A stretch of 64,000 nucleotides of DNA from Thioclava sp. GXIMD2076 (GTDB lineage: Bacteria > Pseudomonadota > Alphaproteobacteria > Rhodobacterales > Rhodobacteraceae). Under the pieces are notes generated by a model that saw only the letters and a list, made by a program, of their open reading frames with translations, did not search any database and was not told the origin of the DNA. The position numbers and the translations under genes were made by a program. The DNA is taken from positions 1,353,001 through 1,417,000 of the forward strand of contig NZ_CP149932.1 in NCBI RefSeq assembly GCF_037949795.1, written 5' to 3'. How positions within the stretch are numbered: position 1 is the stretch's first letter; every line of letters starts with the position of its first letter. Shown here piece after piece: positions 1-16,831 of the stretch.

Positions 1-164
1 TCAACGTCATCAAAGAAGTCCGCGGCATCACCGGCCTCGGCCTGAAAGAAGCCAAAGACCTCGTTGAGGCCGGCGGTAAAGTCAAAGAAGGCGCTGCAAA
101 AGCAGAAGCCGAAGAAATCAAGAAAAAGCTCGAAGAAGCAGGCGCAAAGATCGAACTCAAGTAA
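1..164 (+). CDS. rplL: 50S ribosomal protein L7/L12 (3' end, truncated by window edge)
   Basis: Only the last 53 codons are present; the gene begins before the window. The C-terminal globular domain is recognisable from [15 protein letters not shown], the helix that contacts elongation factors on the ribosomal stalk, followed by the usual lysine/glutamate-rich terminal helix ending in ELK. L7/L12 forms the stalk dimers that recruit EF-Tu and EF-G to the ribosome. The rplL-rpoB order is the classic one, so rpoBC is probably co-transcribed from the rplJL promoter outside the window. Confidence 0.97.
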   Translation, partial: NVIKEVRGITGLGLKEAKDLVEAGGKVKEGAAKAEAEEIKKKLEEAGAKIELK

Positions 165-199
165 TTGGGTTCGGTGCGCACGCATCGAGTTTGAGATTG

Positions 200-228
200 G
201 GCTGGGTCCGGAGTTTCCGGGCCCAGCC
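200..228 (+). promoter_or_regulatory. Hairpin in the rplL-rpoB spacer (attenuator or RNase processing site)
   Basis: Arms GGCTGGGTCCGGA and TTCCGGGCCCAGCC pair over about 13 bp with one G-T wobble and a very short loop. No T-run follows directly, so this is more likely a partial attenuator or processing site than a full stop. E. coli has an attenuator and an RNase III site in the same spacer; whether this hairpin does that job here is inference. Confidence 0.6.
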
Positions 229-239
229 GAACCTGTCTC

Positions 240-268
240 GGAGAGGGCTTTTTGATAAAGCGCTCTCC
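240..268 (+). promoter_or_regulatory. Second hairpin in the rplL-rpoB spacer
   Basis: Arms GGAGAGGGCT and AGCGCTCTCC pair with one mismatch around a T-rich loop. Together with the hairpin at 200-228 it makes the 238-base spacer between the rplL stop and the rpoB start highly structured. Its function is not known. Confidence 0.4.
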
Positions 269-402
269 AAGGCGGCGTTCGCGGCTCGGGAGCTGACCGG
301 TGGGACGGTCGGCAGGTATGGAGCCGCCCCCCTTATCGCCAGGCGCGCACCATGGGCCCCGACATAGTGCCGCACGCGAAAAGACGAAAGGTGACGACGA
401 GC

Positions 403-4539
<4,137 letters not shown>

Positions 4540-4595
4540 GGGGGGCTTCCCCCTTACTTCCCCCGCCTCTGCTGCCCTCTAACAAGGATTTTCAG

Positions 4596-7500
4596 ATGAA
4601 CCAGGAAATCACTACCAATCCGTTCAATCCGCTGGCACAGCCCAAGCAGTTTGACGAGATCAAGGTATCTCTGGCATCGCCCGAACGGATCCTCTCGTGG
4701 TCCTATGGCGAGATCAAGAAGCCGGAAACTATCAACTATCGCACGTTCAAACCCGAGCGTGACGGTCTGTTCTGCGCGCGTATCTTTGGCCCGATCAAAG
4801 ACTACGAATGCCTGTGCGGCAAATATAAGCGTATGAAATATCGCGGCGTTGTCTGCGAGAAATGCGGTGTGGAAGTCACGCTGCAAAAGGTCCGTCGCGA
4901 GCGTATGGGCCATATCGAGCTGGCCGCACCCTGCGCCCATATCTGGTTCCTCAAGTCGTTGCCCTCGCGCATCGGTCTGATGCTGGACATGACGCTGCGC
5001 GATCTCGAGCGCATCCTCTACTTCGAAAACTACGTTGTCATCGAGCCGGGTCTGACCGACCTGATGTATGGCCAGCTGATGACCGAAGAAGAGTATCTCG
5101 ACGCGCAGGACCAGTATGGCGCAGACGCCTTCACCGCCAATATCGGCGCTGAAGCGATCCGCGAGATGCTGGCAGGGATCGATCTGGAAGCCACCGCAGA
5201 GACCCTGCGCGAGGAGCTGAAAGAAGCGACCGGCGAGCTGAAACCGAAGAAGATCATCAAGCGTCTGAAGATCGTTGAATCCTTCCTCGAGTCGGGCAAC
5301 CGTCCCGAATGGATGGTGCTGACCGTTCTTCCGGTGATCCCGCCGGAACTGCGTCCGCTCGTTCCGCTCGATGGTGGCCGTTTCGCGACCTCGGATCTGA
5401 ACGATCTGTATCGCCGCGTCATCAACCGGAACAACCGTTTGAAGCGTCTGATCGAACTGCGTGCGCCCGATATCATCGTGCGTAACGAAAAGCGTATGCT
5501 GCAGGAATCGGTCGATGCTCTGTTCGATAACGGCCGTCGTGGCCGCGTGATCACGGGCACCAACCGTCGCCCGCTGAAATCGCTTTCGGACATGCTTAAA
5601 GGTAAGCAGGGTCGCTTCCGTCAGAACTTGCTCGGTAAGCGCGTCGACTTCTCGGGCCGTTCGGTTATCGTGACCGGTCCGGAGCTCAAGCTGCACCAGT
5701 GTGGCCTGCCCAAGAAGATGGCGCTCGAACTCTTCAAGCCCTTCATCTATTCGCGTCTCGAGGCCAAAGGTCTGTCGAGCACCGTGAAACAGGCGAAGAA
5801 GCTCGTTGAAAAAGAGCGTCCGGAAGTCTGGGATATCCTCGACGAGGTGATCCGCGAGCATCCGGTCTTCCTGAACCGCGCACCGACGCTGCACCGTCTG
5901 GGCTTCCAGGCGTTCGAACCGACGCTGATCGAAGGTAAGGCCATCCAGCTGCACCCGCTCGTCTGCTCGGCCTTCAACGCCGACTTCGACGGTGACCAGA
6001 TGGCTGTGCACGTTCCGCTGAGCCTCGAGGCCCAGCTGGAAGCGCGCGTCCTGATGATGTCGACGAACAACGTTCTGTCGCCCGCGAACGGCGCACCGAT
6101 CATCGTTCCGTCGCAGGATATGATCTTGGGGCTCTACTACCTCACCATGCAGCGTAAGGGCATGAAGGGCGAAGGCATGGTCTTCGGCTCGATCGAGGAA
6201 ATGGAGCACGCGCTGAATGCAGGCGAGTTGCATCTGCACGCCAAGATCCACGCCCGTGTGAAACAGATCGACGAAACCGGTAACGAGGTGTTCATCCGCT
6301 TCGAGACCACGCCGGGCCGTCTGCGTCTTGGCGCGCTCCTGCCGCTGAACGCGAAGGCACCCTTCGATCTGGTGAACCGTCTGCTGCGGAAGAAAGACGT
6401 TCAGAACGTCATCGACACCGTCTACCGTTATTGCGGCCAGAAAGAGTCGGTGATCTTCTGCGACCAGATCATGTCGATGGGCTTCAAGGAAGCGTTCAAG
6501 GCAGGTATCTCGTTCGGCAAGGACGATATGGTTATCCCCGATAGCAAGTGGGAAATCGTCAATGACGTGCGCGATCAGGTCAAGGACTTCGAACAGCAGT
6601 ATATGGACGGCCTGATCACTCAGGGCGAGAAGTACAACAAGGTTGTCGATGCGTGGTCGAAATGTAACGACCAGGTCACCGAAGCCATGATGTCGACCAT
6701 CTCTGCGTCCAAGTTCGACGAGAACGGCGCCGAAATGGAACCGAACTCTGTCTATATGATGGCCCACTCCGGTGCACGGGGCTCGGTCACGCAGATGAAG
6801 CAGCTGGGCGGGATGCGCGGCCTGATGGCCAAGCCGAACGGCGAGATCATCGAGACGCCGATCATCTCGAACTTCAAGGAAGGTCTGACCGTTCTTGAAT
6901 ACTTCAACTCGACCCACGGCGCCCGTAAGGGTCTGTCGGATACCGCGTTGAAGACGGCAAACTCGGGGTATCTTACCCGTCGTCTGGTGGACGTGGCTCA
7001 GGACTGCATTGTGCGTGCGCATGATTGTGGCACCGAGAACGCGATCACCGCATCGGCCGCCGTCAATGACGGTGAGGTCGTGGCACCGCTATCCGAGCGT
7101 GTTCTGGGCCGTGTGGCTGCAGATGACGTTCTGGTTCCGGGCTCCGACGAGGTGCTGGTGCGCCGTAACGAGCTGATCGACGAGCGTAAAGCCGACCAGA
7201 TCGAACAGGCTGGCGTCCAGTCGATCCGTATCCGTTCGGCTCTGACCTGTGAGGCCGATGAGGGCGTCTGCGCACTCTGCTACGGTCGTGACCTTGCGCG
7301 CGGCACCATGGTGAACCAGGGCGAGGCTGTCGGTATCATCGCGGCCCAGTCCATCGGTGAACCCGGTACCCAGCTGACGATGCGGACCTTCCACATCGGC
7401 GGCGTCGCACAGGGTGGCTCGCAATCCTTCCTCGAGGCAAGCCAAGAGGGTAAGATCGAGTTCCGCAACCCGTCGCTGCTTGAAAACGCCAATGGTGAGC

Positions 7501-8828
7501 AGATCATCATGGGCCGGAACATGCAGATCGTGATCGTCAACGATCATGGCGAGGAGCTGGCCAGCCACAAGGTCGGTTACGGTACCCATGTCTTCGTGAA
7601 AGAGGGCGAAAGCGTCAAACGCGGCACCAAGCTGTTCGAATGGGACCCCTATACCCTGCCGATCATCGCCGAGAAGGCCGGTAAGGCCAAATTGGTGGAC
7701 CTGCTCGCGGGTATCTCGCTGCGCGAGGACACCGATGACGCGACCGGTATGACACAGAAGATCGTGTCGGACTGGCGCTCCTCCGCCCGTGCGAAGGACC
7801 TGAAACCGGAGATCATCATCGTTGATGCGAATGGCGAACCCGTCCGTAACGATATGGGCCACCCGGTGACCTACCCGATGTCGGTCGACGCAATTCTGTC
7901 GGTCGAAGAGGGGCAGGACGTCCGTGCAGGTGACGTGGTTGCGCGTATCCCGCGTGAAGGCGCGAAGACGAAGGACATCACCGGTGGTCTGCCGCGTGTT
8001 GCCGAACTCTTCGAGGCACGCCGTCCGAAGGATCACGCGATCATTGCCGAGATCGATGGCTATGTGCGCTTTGGGAAAGACTACAAGAACAAGCGCCGCA
8101 TCGCGATCGACCCGCGCGACGAAGGTCTGGAGCCCGTCGAATACATGGTGCCGAAAGGCAAGCACATCCCGGTGCAGGAAGGCGACTTCGTGCAGAAGGG
8201 TGACTACATCATGGACGGGAACCCCGCACCGCATGACATCCTGCGCATCATGGGGATCGAGGCACTGGCCGAGTATCTCATCAACGAGGTGCAGGACGTC
8301 TATCGTCTGCAAGGCGTGAAGATCAACGATAAGCATATCGAAGTGATCGTGCGCCAGATGCTGCAGAAGATCGAGGTGCTGGATTCGGGCGAGACCACGC
8401 TGCTCAAGGGCGAGCATGTCGACAAGGTCGAGTTCGAAGAGGTCAATGCCAAGGCGCTTGCACGCGGTGCACGTCCGGCACATGGCGAGCCTGTCCTTCT
8501 GGGGATCACCAAGGCCTCGCTGCAGACCCGTTCGTTCATCTCGGCGGCATCCTTCCAGGAGACCACCCGCGTTCTTACCGAGGCGTCTGTCCAAGGTAAG
8601 CGCGACAAGCTGGTCGGCCTGAAAGAGAACGTTATCGTGGGTCGTCTGATCCCGGCGGGGACTGGTGGGGCAACCAGCCAGGTCCGTCGTGTGGCGACCG
8701 AGCGCGACAGCGTCGTGATCGAGGCCAAGCGCGCCGAGGCCGAACAAGCCGTGGCTCTTGCCGCACCGGCCGACACCGATACCGGTGCCGATTTCGGTGT
8801 TGTCGAAACGCCGGAAAGCCGCGACTAA
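4596..8828 (+). CDS. rpoC: DNA-directed RNA polymerase beta' subunit
   Basis: Beta' subunit, 1410 aa, full length. The N-terminal zinc ribbon is present ([20 protein letters not shown]), as is the catalytic Mg-binding loop [12 protein letters not shown] and the second zinc site ([11 protein letters not shown]). With RpoB it forms the catalytic cleft. A GGA-containing Shine-Dalgarno (AAGGATTTTCAG) precedes the ATG. It lies directly downstream of rpoB and is closed by the terminator at 8853-8881. Confidence 0.99.
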   Translation: MNQEITTNPFNPLAQPKQFDEIKVSLASPERILSWSYGEIKKPETINYRTFKPERDGLFCARIFGPIKDYECLCGKYKRMKYRGVVCEKCGVEVTLQKVRRERMGHIELAAPCAHIWFLKSLPSRIGLMLDMTLRDLERILYFENYVVIEPGLTDLMYGQLMTEEEYLDAQDQYGADAFTANIGAEAIREMLAGIDLEATAETLREELKEATGELKPKKIIKRLKIVESFLESGNRPEWMVLTVLPVIPPELRPLVPLDGGRFATSDLNDLYRRVINRNNRLKRLIELRAPDIIVRNEKRMLQESVDALFDNGRRGRVITGTNRRPLKSLSDMLKGKQGRFRQNLLGKRVDFSGRSVIVTGPELKLHQCGLPKKMALELFKPFIYSRLEAKGLSSTVKQAKKLVEKERPEVWDILDEVIREHPVFLNRAPTLHRLGFQAFEPTLIEGKAIQLHPLVCSAFNADFDGDQMAVHVPLSLEAQLEARVLMMSTNNVLSPANGAPIIVPSQDMILGLYYLTMQRKGMKGEGMVFGSIEEMEHALNAGELHLHAKIHARVKQIDETGNEVFIRFETTPGRLRLGALLPLNAKAPFDLVNRLLRKKDVQNVIDTVYRYCGQKESVIFCDQIMSMGFKEAFKAGISFGKDDMVIPDSKWEIVNDVRDQVKDFEQQYMDGLITQGEKYNKVVDAWSKCNDQVTEAMMSTISASKFDENGAEMEPNSVYMMAHSGARGSVTQMKQLGGMRGLMAKPNGEIIETPIISNFKEGLTVLEYFNSTHGARKGLSDTALKTANSGYLTRRLVDVAQDCIVRAHDCGTENAITASAAVNDGEVVAPLSERVLGRVAADDVLVPGSDEVLVRRNELIDERKADQIEQAGVQSIRIRSALTCEADEGVCALCYGRDLARGTMVNQGEAVGIIAAQSIGEPGTQLTMRTFHIGGVAQGGSQSFLEASQEGKIEFRNPSLLENANGEQIIMGRNMQIVIVNDHGEELASHKVGYGTHVFVKEGESVKRGTKLFEWDPYTLPIIAEKAGKAKLVDLLAGISLREDTDDATGMTQKIVSDWRSSARAKDLKPEIIIVDANGEPVRNDMGHPVTYPMSVDAILSVEEGQDVRAGDVVARIPREGAKTKDITGGLPRVAELFEARRPKDHAIIAEIDGYVRFGKDYKNKRRIAIDPRDEGLEPVEYMVPKGKHIPVQEGDFVQKGDYIMDGNPAPHDILRIMGIEALAEYLINEVQDVYRLQGVKINDKHIEVIVRQMLQKIEVLDSGETTLLKGEHVDKVEFEEVNAKALARGARPAHGEPVLLGITKASLQTRSFISAASFQETTRVLTEASVQGKRDKLVGLKENVIVGRLIPAGTGGATSQVRRVATERDSVVIEAKRAEAEQAVALAAPADTDTGADFGVVETPESRD

Positions 8829-8852
8829 GACGCGTCTGACTGAAAGAAATAA

Positions 8853-8881
8853 GGGGCTCCGCTATAATAGCGGGGCCCTTT
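8853..8881 (+). terminator. Intrinsic terminator of rpoBC
   Basis: Stem GGGGCTCCGCT / AGCGGGGCCC with loop ATAAT, followed by TTTGTCGTT. It starts 24 bases after the rpoC stop and separates rpoBC from the following envelope gene cluster. Confidence 0.8.
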
Positions 8882-8890
8882 GTCGTTAAA

Positions 8891-8925
8891 GTGTCTAGCC
8901 CCAGCGCCGCCAGACGGCTAGACAC
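8891..8925. repeat. Perfect 10-bp inverted repeat upstream of the envelope cassette
   Basis: Arms GTGTCTAGCC (8891-8900) and GGCTAGACAC (8916-8925) are perfect reverse complements separated by 15 bases. There is no T-run, and it lies 84 bases before the GT2 start, so an operator or an RNA hairpin in the leader are both possible. No known regulator site is recognised. Confidence 0.6.
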
Positions 8926-9009
8926 AGGGCGAATCCACGACGAGATCGCTGTCGCCCCGTTGTTACGAGGGTGTGGCACAACCCAGATACGAGACGAATG
9001 CTGCGGTAG

Positions 9010-9744
9010 ATGACAGAGCTAACAATAATAATTCCCGCTAAGAACGAAGCCGAGAACATCGCCGCGCTGGTGGAGGAGATTCACTCTTTCTGCGATGCGC
9101 GATACGATTACGAGGTGATCGTGATCGATGACGGCTCGACCGATGCCACGCGGCGTATCCTGACCGAGCGTCTGGCGGTGGATCACCGTCTGCGCCTTCT
9201 GGCCAATGACCGATCCGGCGGACAGAGTGCCGCGGTCCATAGCGGCGTGCTGGCCGCGCGCGGGGCAATCTGCTGCACACTTGATGGCGATGGCCAGAAC
9301 CCGCCCGAGAATATCCCGAAGCTGGTGGATGCCCTACTGAACGATCCGCAAGCGTCTCTTGTGGCCGGGCAGCGGGTCGGGCGTCAGGACACATGGTCCA
9401 AGCGTTATGCCTCGAAATTCGCCAATGGTTTGCGGGCGCGGGTGCTGCAGGATGGCACGCGCGATACCGGTTGCGGCCTCAAGGCCTTCCGCCGTGAGGC
9501 GTTCATGGCGCTGCCCTTCTTCAACCATATGCACCGCTATCTGCCCGCGCTCTTCAAGCGCGATGGGCTGAAAATCATTCTGGTGGATGTGACGCACCGT
9601 GCACGTCTGGGTGGACAGTCGAATTATAATAATTTCCAACGGGCGATGGTGGGAATTGTCGATCTGTGCGGCGTCGCATGGCTTCTCAAGCGTAAGAAGA
9701 CCGCTCGTCCGACTGAAGTTTCCGTTGCGGAGGAGACGCAATGA
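9010..9744 (+). CDS. Family 2 glycosyltransferase (DPM1/ArnC-like)
   Basis: 244 aa. N-terminal GT-A fold signature LTIIIPAKNEAENI, nucleotide-binding DDGSTDATR (residues 40-48) and the metal-site region LDGDGQNPPE (91-100), as in enzymes that load a sugar from a nucleotide onto a polyprenyl phosphate. RLGGQSNYN near residue 200 is typical of the dolichyl-phosphate mannosyltransferase-like branch. There is only a short hydrophobic stretch at the C-terminus, unlike ArnC with two membrane helices. Its stop overlaps the next ATG (ATGA), so the two are translationally coupled. No clear Shine-Dalgarno is visible before the start. Likely role (inference): making the lipid-linked sugar donor for the GT39 enzyme two genes on. 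Confidence 0.85.
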   Translation: MTELTIIIPAKNEAENIAALVEEIHSFCDARYDYEVIVIDDGSTDATRRILTERLAVDHRLRLLANDRSGGQSAAVHSGVLAARGAICCTLDGDGQNPPENIPKLVDALLNDPQASLVAGQRVGRQDTWSKRYASKFANGLRARVLQDGTRDTGCGLKAFRREAFMALPFFNHMHRYLPALFKRDGLKIILVDVTHRARLGGQSNYNNFQRAMVGIVDLCGVAWLLKRKKTARPTEVSVAEETQ

Positions 9745-10049
9745 TCGATCATCTGTTGAAGCTGTTCCATGTCGATAACGGCACCGAGCTGGCATGGGTC
9801 CTGTTCGGTCTTGCCGCGCAGCTGATGTTTACCGCGCGGTTTTTGGTCCAGTGGATCGCCTCGGAGAAGGCACAGGATTCGGTGATGCCGGTGACCTTCT
9901 GGTATTTCTCGCTCTTGGGCGGGGTGATGCTGCTCTCCTACGCGATCTATCGCCATGATCCCGTTTTCGTGCTGGGGCAGTCGCTCGGCGTTGTGATCTA
10001 TTCTCGGAATCTGTGGTTGATCTATGCGAAACGTCGTCGGAACGCCTGA
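9741..10049 (+). CDS. Small membrane protein with lipid-A-disaccharide synthase N-terminal (LAB_N) domain
   Basis: 102 aa with three predicted membrane helices. Motifs include AAQLMFTARFLVQWIASE, then VMPVTFWYFSLLGG and the end IYSRNLWLIY, which define the LAB_N family (PF07578). The domain is named after a fusion to LpxB but usually occurs free next to GT2 enzymes. Its role is not firmly established; the arrangement suggests it assists the polyprenyl-phosphate glycosyltransferase. It overlaps GT2 by 4 bases and the next gene by 26. Confidence 0.85.
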   Translation: MIDHLLKLFHVDNGTELAWVLFGLAAQLMFTARFLVQWIASEKAQDSVMPVTFWYFSLLGGVMLLSYAIYRHDPVFVLGQSLGVVIYSRNLWLIYAKRRRNA

Positions 10050-11445
10050 ACGCGGCTGGCTGCCGCAAGCTTTTGCCGTTGTCGCTCTGGTGACGGCCTT
10101 ACGGCTGATTGCACTGGTCTTTAACAAGGCCGAGCTGTTCGTCGACGAGACGCAATACTGGTTCTGGGGCCAGAATTTCGACTTCGGATATTATTCCAAA
10201 CCGCCACTGATCGGCTGGCTGATCCGGGCCGTGACTGATCTGGCGGGCAGTTCGAGCCCCTTCTGGGTGAGGATGCCCGGATCGGTGCTGCATGGGATCA
10301 CGGCTCTGGTTCTGGGGCTGACCGCGGCGCGGCTTTTCGATGCGCGCACCGCGTTCTGGACGGCGCTGACCTATGTCACGCTGCCCTTTGTGGCGCTTGG
10401 TTCGCTGTTGATCTCGACCGATACGGTCATGGCGCCCTTCTTTGCGGGTGCGATCCTGTTCTTCGTGAAGACCTGCCAGACCCGCGGCGCAGGAAGTGCC
10501 ATTCTGGCAGGGCTCTGCGCAGGGGCGGGGTTCATGGCGAAATACGCTGCGATCTATCTGATCCCCGGCGCGCTTCTGGCGGCGTTGTTCCTGCGCGATT
10601 TCCGTCCCGGTTGGCGCAATGCTGTGCTGATGCTGGTGGCCTTCGGGCTGATGATCGCGCCAAATGTGATCTGGAACCTGACCCACGATCTGACCACGGT
10701 CGAACACACGATGGATAATGCGGGCTGGGTCCGCACGGGCGCACATCTGAACTGGGCCTCGCTGGGCACGTTCTTTGCCAGCCAGTTCGGGGTGTTCGGT
10801 CCGGTTGCCATGGTGGCGCTTCTGTGGGGGTATCTGCGCGGCGGCACCTCCGCATGGGCGGGGTTTGCCTTCCTGTCGGTGCCCGCGCTTGCAGTGGTGC
10901 TGGTGCAGGCGCTTCTGGACCGGGCCTATGCCAATTGGGCGGTGGGCGCCTATTTCGCGGGGACCATCCTTGCGGTGTCGGTCCTTGGCCCGCGTATGCG
11001 CCGGATCTCGCTGGCGATCAACCTGATCCCCTGTATCCTTCTGCCTCTGCTGACCGTGTTGGCACCGTGGCCGGTGATTGATGGCAAGCCGCTTCTGCAG
11101 CGCTATCTGGGGCGGGCCGAACTGAGCCACGCCGCTCTCGCGATCGGGCATGAGACGGGCCTGCCGGTCGTTTCGGAAAACCGCGATATCCTGGCGGATC
11201 TCTTCTACCAGAACCGCGATGGCGATGTGCCGGTCTATGCCGTTCCGTCCAAAGGCCGTCCGGGCAGCTATTACGAGCAGATGTTCCCGATGCCCGCCGG
11301 GCTGGGGCAGGTGGTTCTGGTGGATCGCGATCTGCCCGAGGGCTGCAGCCCGAGCGAGACCCGTGATCTGCCGCGTGGTGGCTACTGGACCCGCTATGAC
11401 GTGAAAGCCTGGACGGTGAATGCGGAGTGTCTCTATGCGCATTGA
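10024..11445 (+). CDS. Family 39 (ArnT/PMT-like) membrane glycosyltransferase
   Basis: 473 aa polytopic membrane protein. The acidic catalytic loop typical of GT-C enzymes is seen as DETQYW at residues 41-46 after the first helix, followed by YYSKPPLIGW, the signature of the PMT_2/ArnT group. These enzymes transfer a sugar from a polyprenyl-phosphate donor to lipid A, LPS core or protein on the periplasmic side. The start at 10024 gives a 26-base overlap with the LAB_N gene; there is no good later start before the catalytic loop. Context suggests lipid A or core as acceptor, but neither sugar nor acceptor can be read from sequence. Confidence 0.85.
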   Translation: MRNVVGTPERGWLPQAFAVVALVTALRLIALVFNKAELFVDETQYWFWGQNFDFGYYSKPPLIGWLIRAVTDLAGSSSPFWVRMPGSVLHGITALVLGLTAARLFDARTAFWTALTYVTLPFVALGSLLISTDTVMAPFFAGAILFFVKTCQTRGAGSAILAGLCAGAGFMAKYAAIYLIPGALLAALFLRDFRPGWRNAVLMLVAFGLMIAPNVIWNLTHDLTTVEHTMDNAGWVRTGAHLNWASLGTFFASQFGVFGPVAMVALLWGYLRGGTSAWAGFAFLSVPALAVVLVQALLDRAYANWAVGAYFAGTILAVSVLGPRMRRISLAINLIPCILLPLLTVLAPWPVIDGKPLLQRYLGRAELSHAALAIGHETGLPVVSENRDILADLFYQNRDGDVPVYAVPSKGRPGSYYEQMFPMPAGLGQVVLVDRDLPEGCSPSETRDLPRGGYWTRYDVKAWTVNAECLYAH

Positions 11446-12175
11446 ATCCTATCGTGGAGCAGGGTTCTGGCTGTTGGGCGCATGGGCGGTGGCCGTCTGC
11501 CTCTTCGAGGCGGCGCCCCGGTTAGATCTCTGGGTGTCGGGCCTCTTCTACACGGCGGGGGAGGGGTTCACCGCCGGCTGGCTGGACGCCGTGCTCGAAT
11601 TCCTGCGCCAACGCATCTGGAACCTGTCGGTGATCCTCGCGCTGGTCTCGCTGGTGATGGTTCCGGTCTGTGCGGTGCTGCGCAAGCCCGTCTTGCGGCT
11701 GGGTTTGCGGGATTGGGCGTGGATCACGCTGAGCTATTTCCTCGGCTCCGTCATTCTGGTGAACGGGCTTTTCAAGACCTATTCCGGCCGCGCTCGTCCC
11801 GCTAGCACTGTCGATTTCGGCGGCGAGCATCTCTTCACCCCCGCATGGCACTTTGCCGACCAGTGCTCGCGCAACTGCTCCTTTGTCTCGGGCGAGGGGT
11901 CGGCGGTCGTGATTCTGTCGCTGGCGGTCTGGTTTGTGGCCAAACGCTGGTGCGGGCCGCGCGGGCAGGGATGGGCGACCGGCATCGCGTGGGCCCTGTC
12001 GGTTTTCGTTCTGGCCCAGCGGGTCGTGACGGGGCGGCATTTCCTGTCGGATGTGACCTTTGCGGCCCTTATCTCGCTGACAATCGCATGGGCGCTCTGG
12101 GGCATGCTGAAGCTCGGCACGGACTATCGTGAAGGCAAGGCCGCAGCAGACAAAACGGACAGTCCCGCAGGGTAA
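11435..12175 (+). CDS. PAP2-family membrane phosphatase with variant motif 2
   Basis: 246 aa. ATG 11435 is preferred over ATG 11420 because GGAG lies 7 bases upstream; it overlaps the GT39 stop by 11 bases. Motif 1 is K114-TYSGRA-R121P, motif 3 is R196-VVTGR-H202-FLS-D206. Motif 2, normally PSGH, reads VSGEGS (151-156), so the usual histidine is replaced by glutamate. About five or six membrane helices are expected. Family members dephosphorylate lipid phosphates in the periplasmic leaflet; next to an ArnT-like enzyme, a lipid A phosphatase (LpxE/LpxF type) is the best guess, with a polyprenyl pyrophosphate phosphatase as alternative. Confidence 0.85.
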   Translation: MRIESYRGAGFWLLGAWAVAVCLFEAAPRLDLWVSGLFYTAGEGFTAGWLDAVLEFLRQRIWNLSVILALVSLVMVPVCAVLRKPVLRLGLRDWAWITLSYFLGSVILVNGLFKTYSGRARPASTVDFGGEHLFTPAWHFADQCSRNCSFVSGEGSAVVILSLAVWFVAKRWCGPRGQGWATGIAWALSVFVLAQRVVTGRHFLSDVTFAALISLTIAWALWGMLKLGTDYREGKAAADKTDSPAG

Positions 12176-12186
12176 CATCGTCCGAG

Positions 12187-12215
12187 TTGACAAGGGCGGG
12201 GCAAGAGCCTATACG
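12187..12215 (+). promoter_or_regulatory. Candidate sigma-70 promoter of the str operon
   Basis: TTGACA (12187-12192), 17-base spacer, TATACG (12210-12215). This is a near-consensus housekeeping promoter about 230 bases before rpsL and 12 bases after the PAP2 gene. The 220-base leader it implies contains no recognisable gene. Confidence 0.75.
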
Positions 12216-12445
12216 CCGCCCATCCCCTCGGGCTTGAAAACCGTGCGGGAGACAGAAACAGCGGTGGTCCTAGGCCGGACCCATGTCCGACCCCCCTTGT
12301 TTCGCACGCAGTCTTCGAAGGCCGAAAGCCCGCGAAGGTTGCGATTTGGCGTTTGTGCGAATGGGCGCATGACGCTGTCGAGAAGTGGCGCCATCATCCC
12401 GGTGGCGAGTATTGACAACCTGATAGAAAGCGAACGGGGAACCGA

Positions 12446-13307
<862 letters not shown>

Positions 13308-13327
13308 ATCCAACGGAAGGACGCCCT

Positions 13328-15447
<2,120 letters not shown>

Positions 15448-15451
<4 letters not shown>

Positions 15452-15498
15452 TCTGATATGCGTCCGCGGTAGCTCCGCGGGCGCACCCCTTAGATCAG
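15448..15498 (+). promoter_or_regulatory. Nested hairpin between fusA and tuf
   Basis: Outer arms CTGATCT (15448-15454) and AGATCAG (15492-15498) enclose an inner stem GCGTCCGCGG / CCGCGGGCGC with loop TAGCT and one wobble. There is no T-run. It occupies almost the whole 69-base spacer and overlaps the fusA stop; a processing or stability element separating tuf mRNA is plausible but unproven. Confidence 0.5.
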
Positions 15499-15520
15499 TA
15501 GCCTGTGACAGGAGGCCATT

Positions 15521-16696
15521 ATGGCAAAGGCAAAGTTTGAACGTAACAAACCGCACGTTAACATCGGCACGATCGGCCACGTTGACCACGGCAAAACCAC
15601 GCTGACCGCAGCAATCACCAAGTATTTCGGTGACTTCAAGGCCTACGACCAGATCGACGGCGCACCGGAAGAAAAAGCACGCGGCATCACCATCTCGACC
15701 GCACACGTCGAGTATGAGTCGGAAAACCGCCACTACGCGCACGTCGACTGCCCCGGCCACGCTGACTATGTTAAGAACATGATCACCGGTGCGGCACAGA
15801 TGGACGGCGCGATCCTCGTTGTGAACGCAGCTGACGGCCCGATGCCGCAGACCCGCGAGCACATCCTGCTCGGCCGTCAGGTCGGCATCCCGACCATGGT
15901 TGTTTACCTGAACAAGGTTGACCAGGTTGACGACGAAGAGCTGCTGGATCTGGTCGAGATGGAAGTCCGCGAGCTTCTGTCGTCCTACGACTACCCCGGC
16001 GACGATATTCCGATCGTCAAAGGTTCGGCACTTGCAGCCCTCGAAGGCCGCGATCCGGAAATCGGCGAGAACTCGATCCGCGCGCTCATCGCAGCCGTTG
16101 ACGACTTCATCCCGACCCCGGCACGTGCTGTTGACCAGCCCTTCCTGATGCCGATCGAAGACGTGTTCTCGATCTCGGGCCGTGGTACCGTTGTGACCGG
16201 TCGTGTCGAGCGCGGCGTGATCAACGTTGGCGACGAACTCGAAATCGTCGGTATCCGCGACACCAAGAAAACGACCTGCACCGGTGTGGAAATGTTCCGC
16301 AAGCTGCTGGATCGTGGTGAAGCAGGCGACAACATCGGCGCCCTGCTGCGCGGTATCGACCGTGAAGGCGTTGAGCGTGGTCAGGTTCTGTGCAAGCCGG
16401 GTTCGGTCAAGCCGCACACCAAGTTCGAAGCAGAAGCCTATATCCTCACCAAAGAGGAAGGTGGCCGTCACACGCCGTTCTTCGCGAACTACCGTCCGCA
16501 GTTCTACTTCCGTACCACGGACGTCACCGGGACCGTTACGCTGCCGGAAGGCACCGAGATGGTTATGCCGGGCGACAACCTGAAGTTCGAAGTCGAACTG
16601 ATCGCTCCGATCGCCATGGAAGATGGTCTGCGCTTCGCAATCCGCGAAGGCGGCCGTACCGTTGGTGCAGGCGTTGTGTCGAAAATCCTCGCATAA
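15521..16696 (+). CDS. tuf: Translation elongation factor Tu
   Basis: 391 aa. GTP-binding motifs [23 protein letters not shown] and NKVDQVDD are intact. EF-Tu delivers aminoacyl-tRNA to the ribosome. Strong AGGAGG ribosome-binding site. Only one tuf copy lies in this window; many proteobacteria carry a second copy elsewhere, which cannot be checked here. Ends the str operon; a terminator follows. Confidence 0.99.
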   Translation: MAKAKFERNKPHVNIGTIGHVDHGKTTLTAAITKYFGDFKAYDQIDGAPEEKARGITISTAHVEYESENRHYAHVDCPGHADYVKNMITGAAQMDGAILVVNAADGPMPQTREHILLGRQVGIPTMVVYLNKVDQVDDEELLDLVEMEVRELLSSYDYPGDDIPIVKGSALAALEGRDPEIGENSIRALIAAVDDFIPTPARAVDQPFLMPIEDVFSISGRGTVVTGRVERGVINVGDELEIVGIRDTKKTTCTGVEMFRKLLDRGEAGDNIGALLRGIDREGVERGQVLCKPGSVKPHTKFEAEAYILTKEEGGRHTPFFANYRPQFYFRTTDVTGTVTLPEGTEMVMPGDNLKFEVELIAPIAMEDGLRFAIREGGRTVGAGVVSKILA

Positions 16697-16722
16697 TCCC
16701 ACGCGGATCATGTGATTTACGG

Positions 16723-16748
16723 AAGGGCGGCCCAAGGGTCGCCCTTTT
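16723..16748 (+). terminator. Intrinsic terminator after tuf
   Basis: Stem AAGGGCGGCCC / GGGTCGCCCTT (one wobble, very tight loop) followed by TTTTG. It lies 26 bases after the tuf stop. Confidence 0.8.
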
Positions 16749-16831
16749 GCTATGCGAGGGCAGGGGCAAAAGAGATTGTCTCCAACAGGGCCCGGCGCTA
16801 GCTATGCGCCACGATCCAAGGAGCGCGCCGT

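Noticed and set aside
12412..12440. Second TTGACA near rpsL (12412-12417)
   Set aside because: There is no -10 at a usable distance and it is only 28 bases from the start codon; the TTGACA-17-TATACG site at 12187 is far better.
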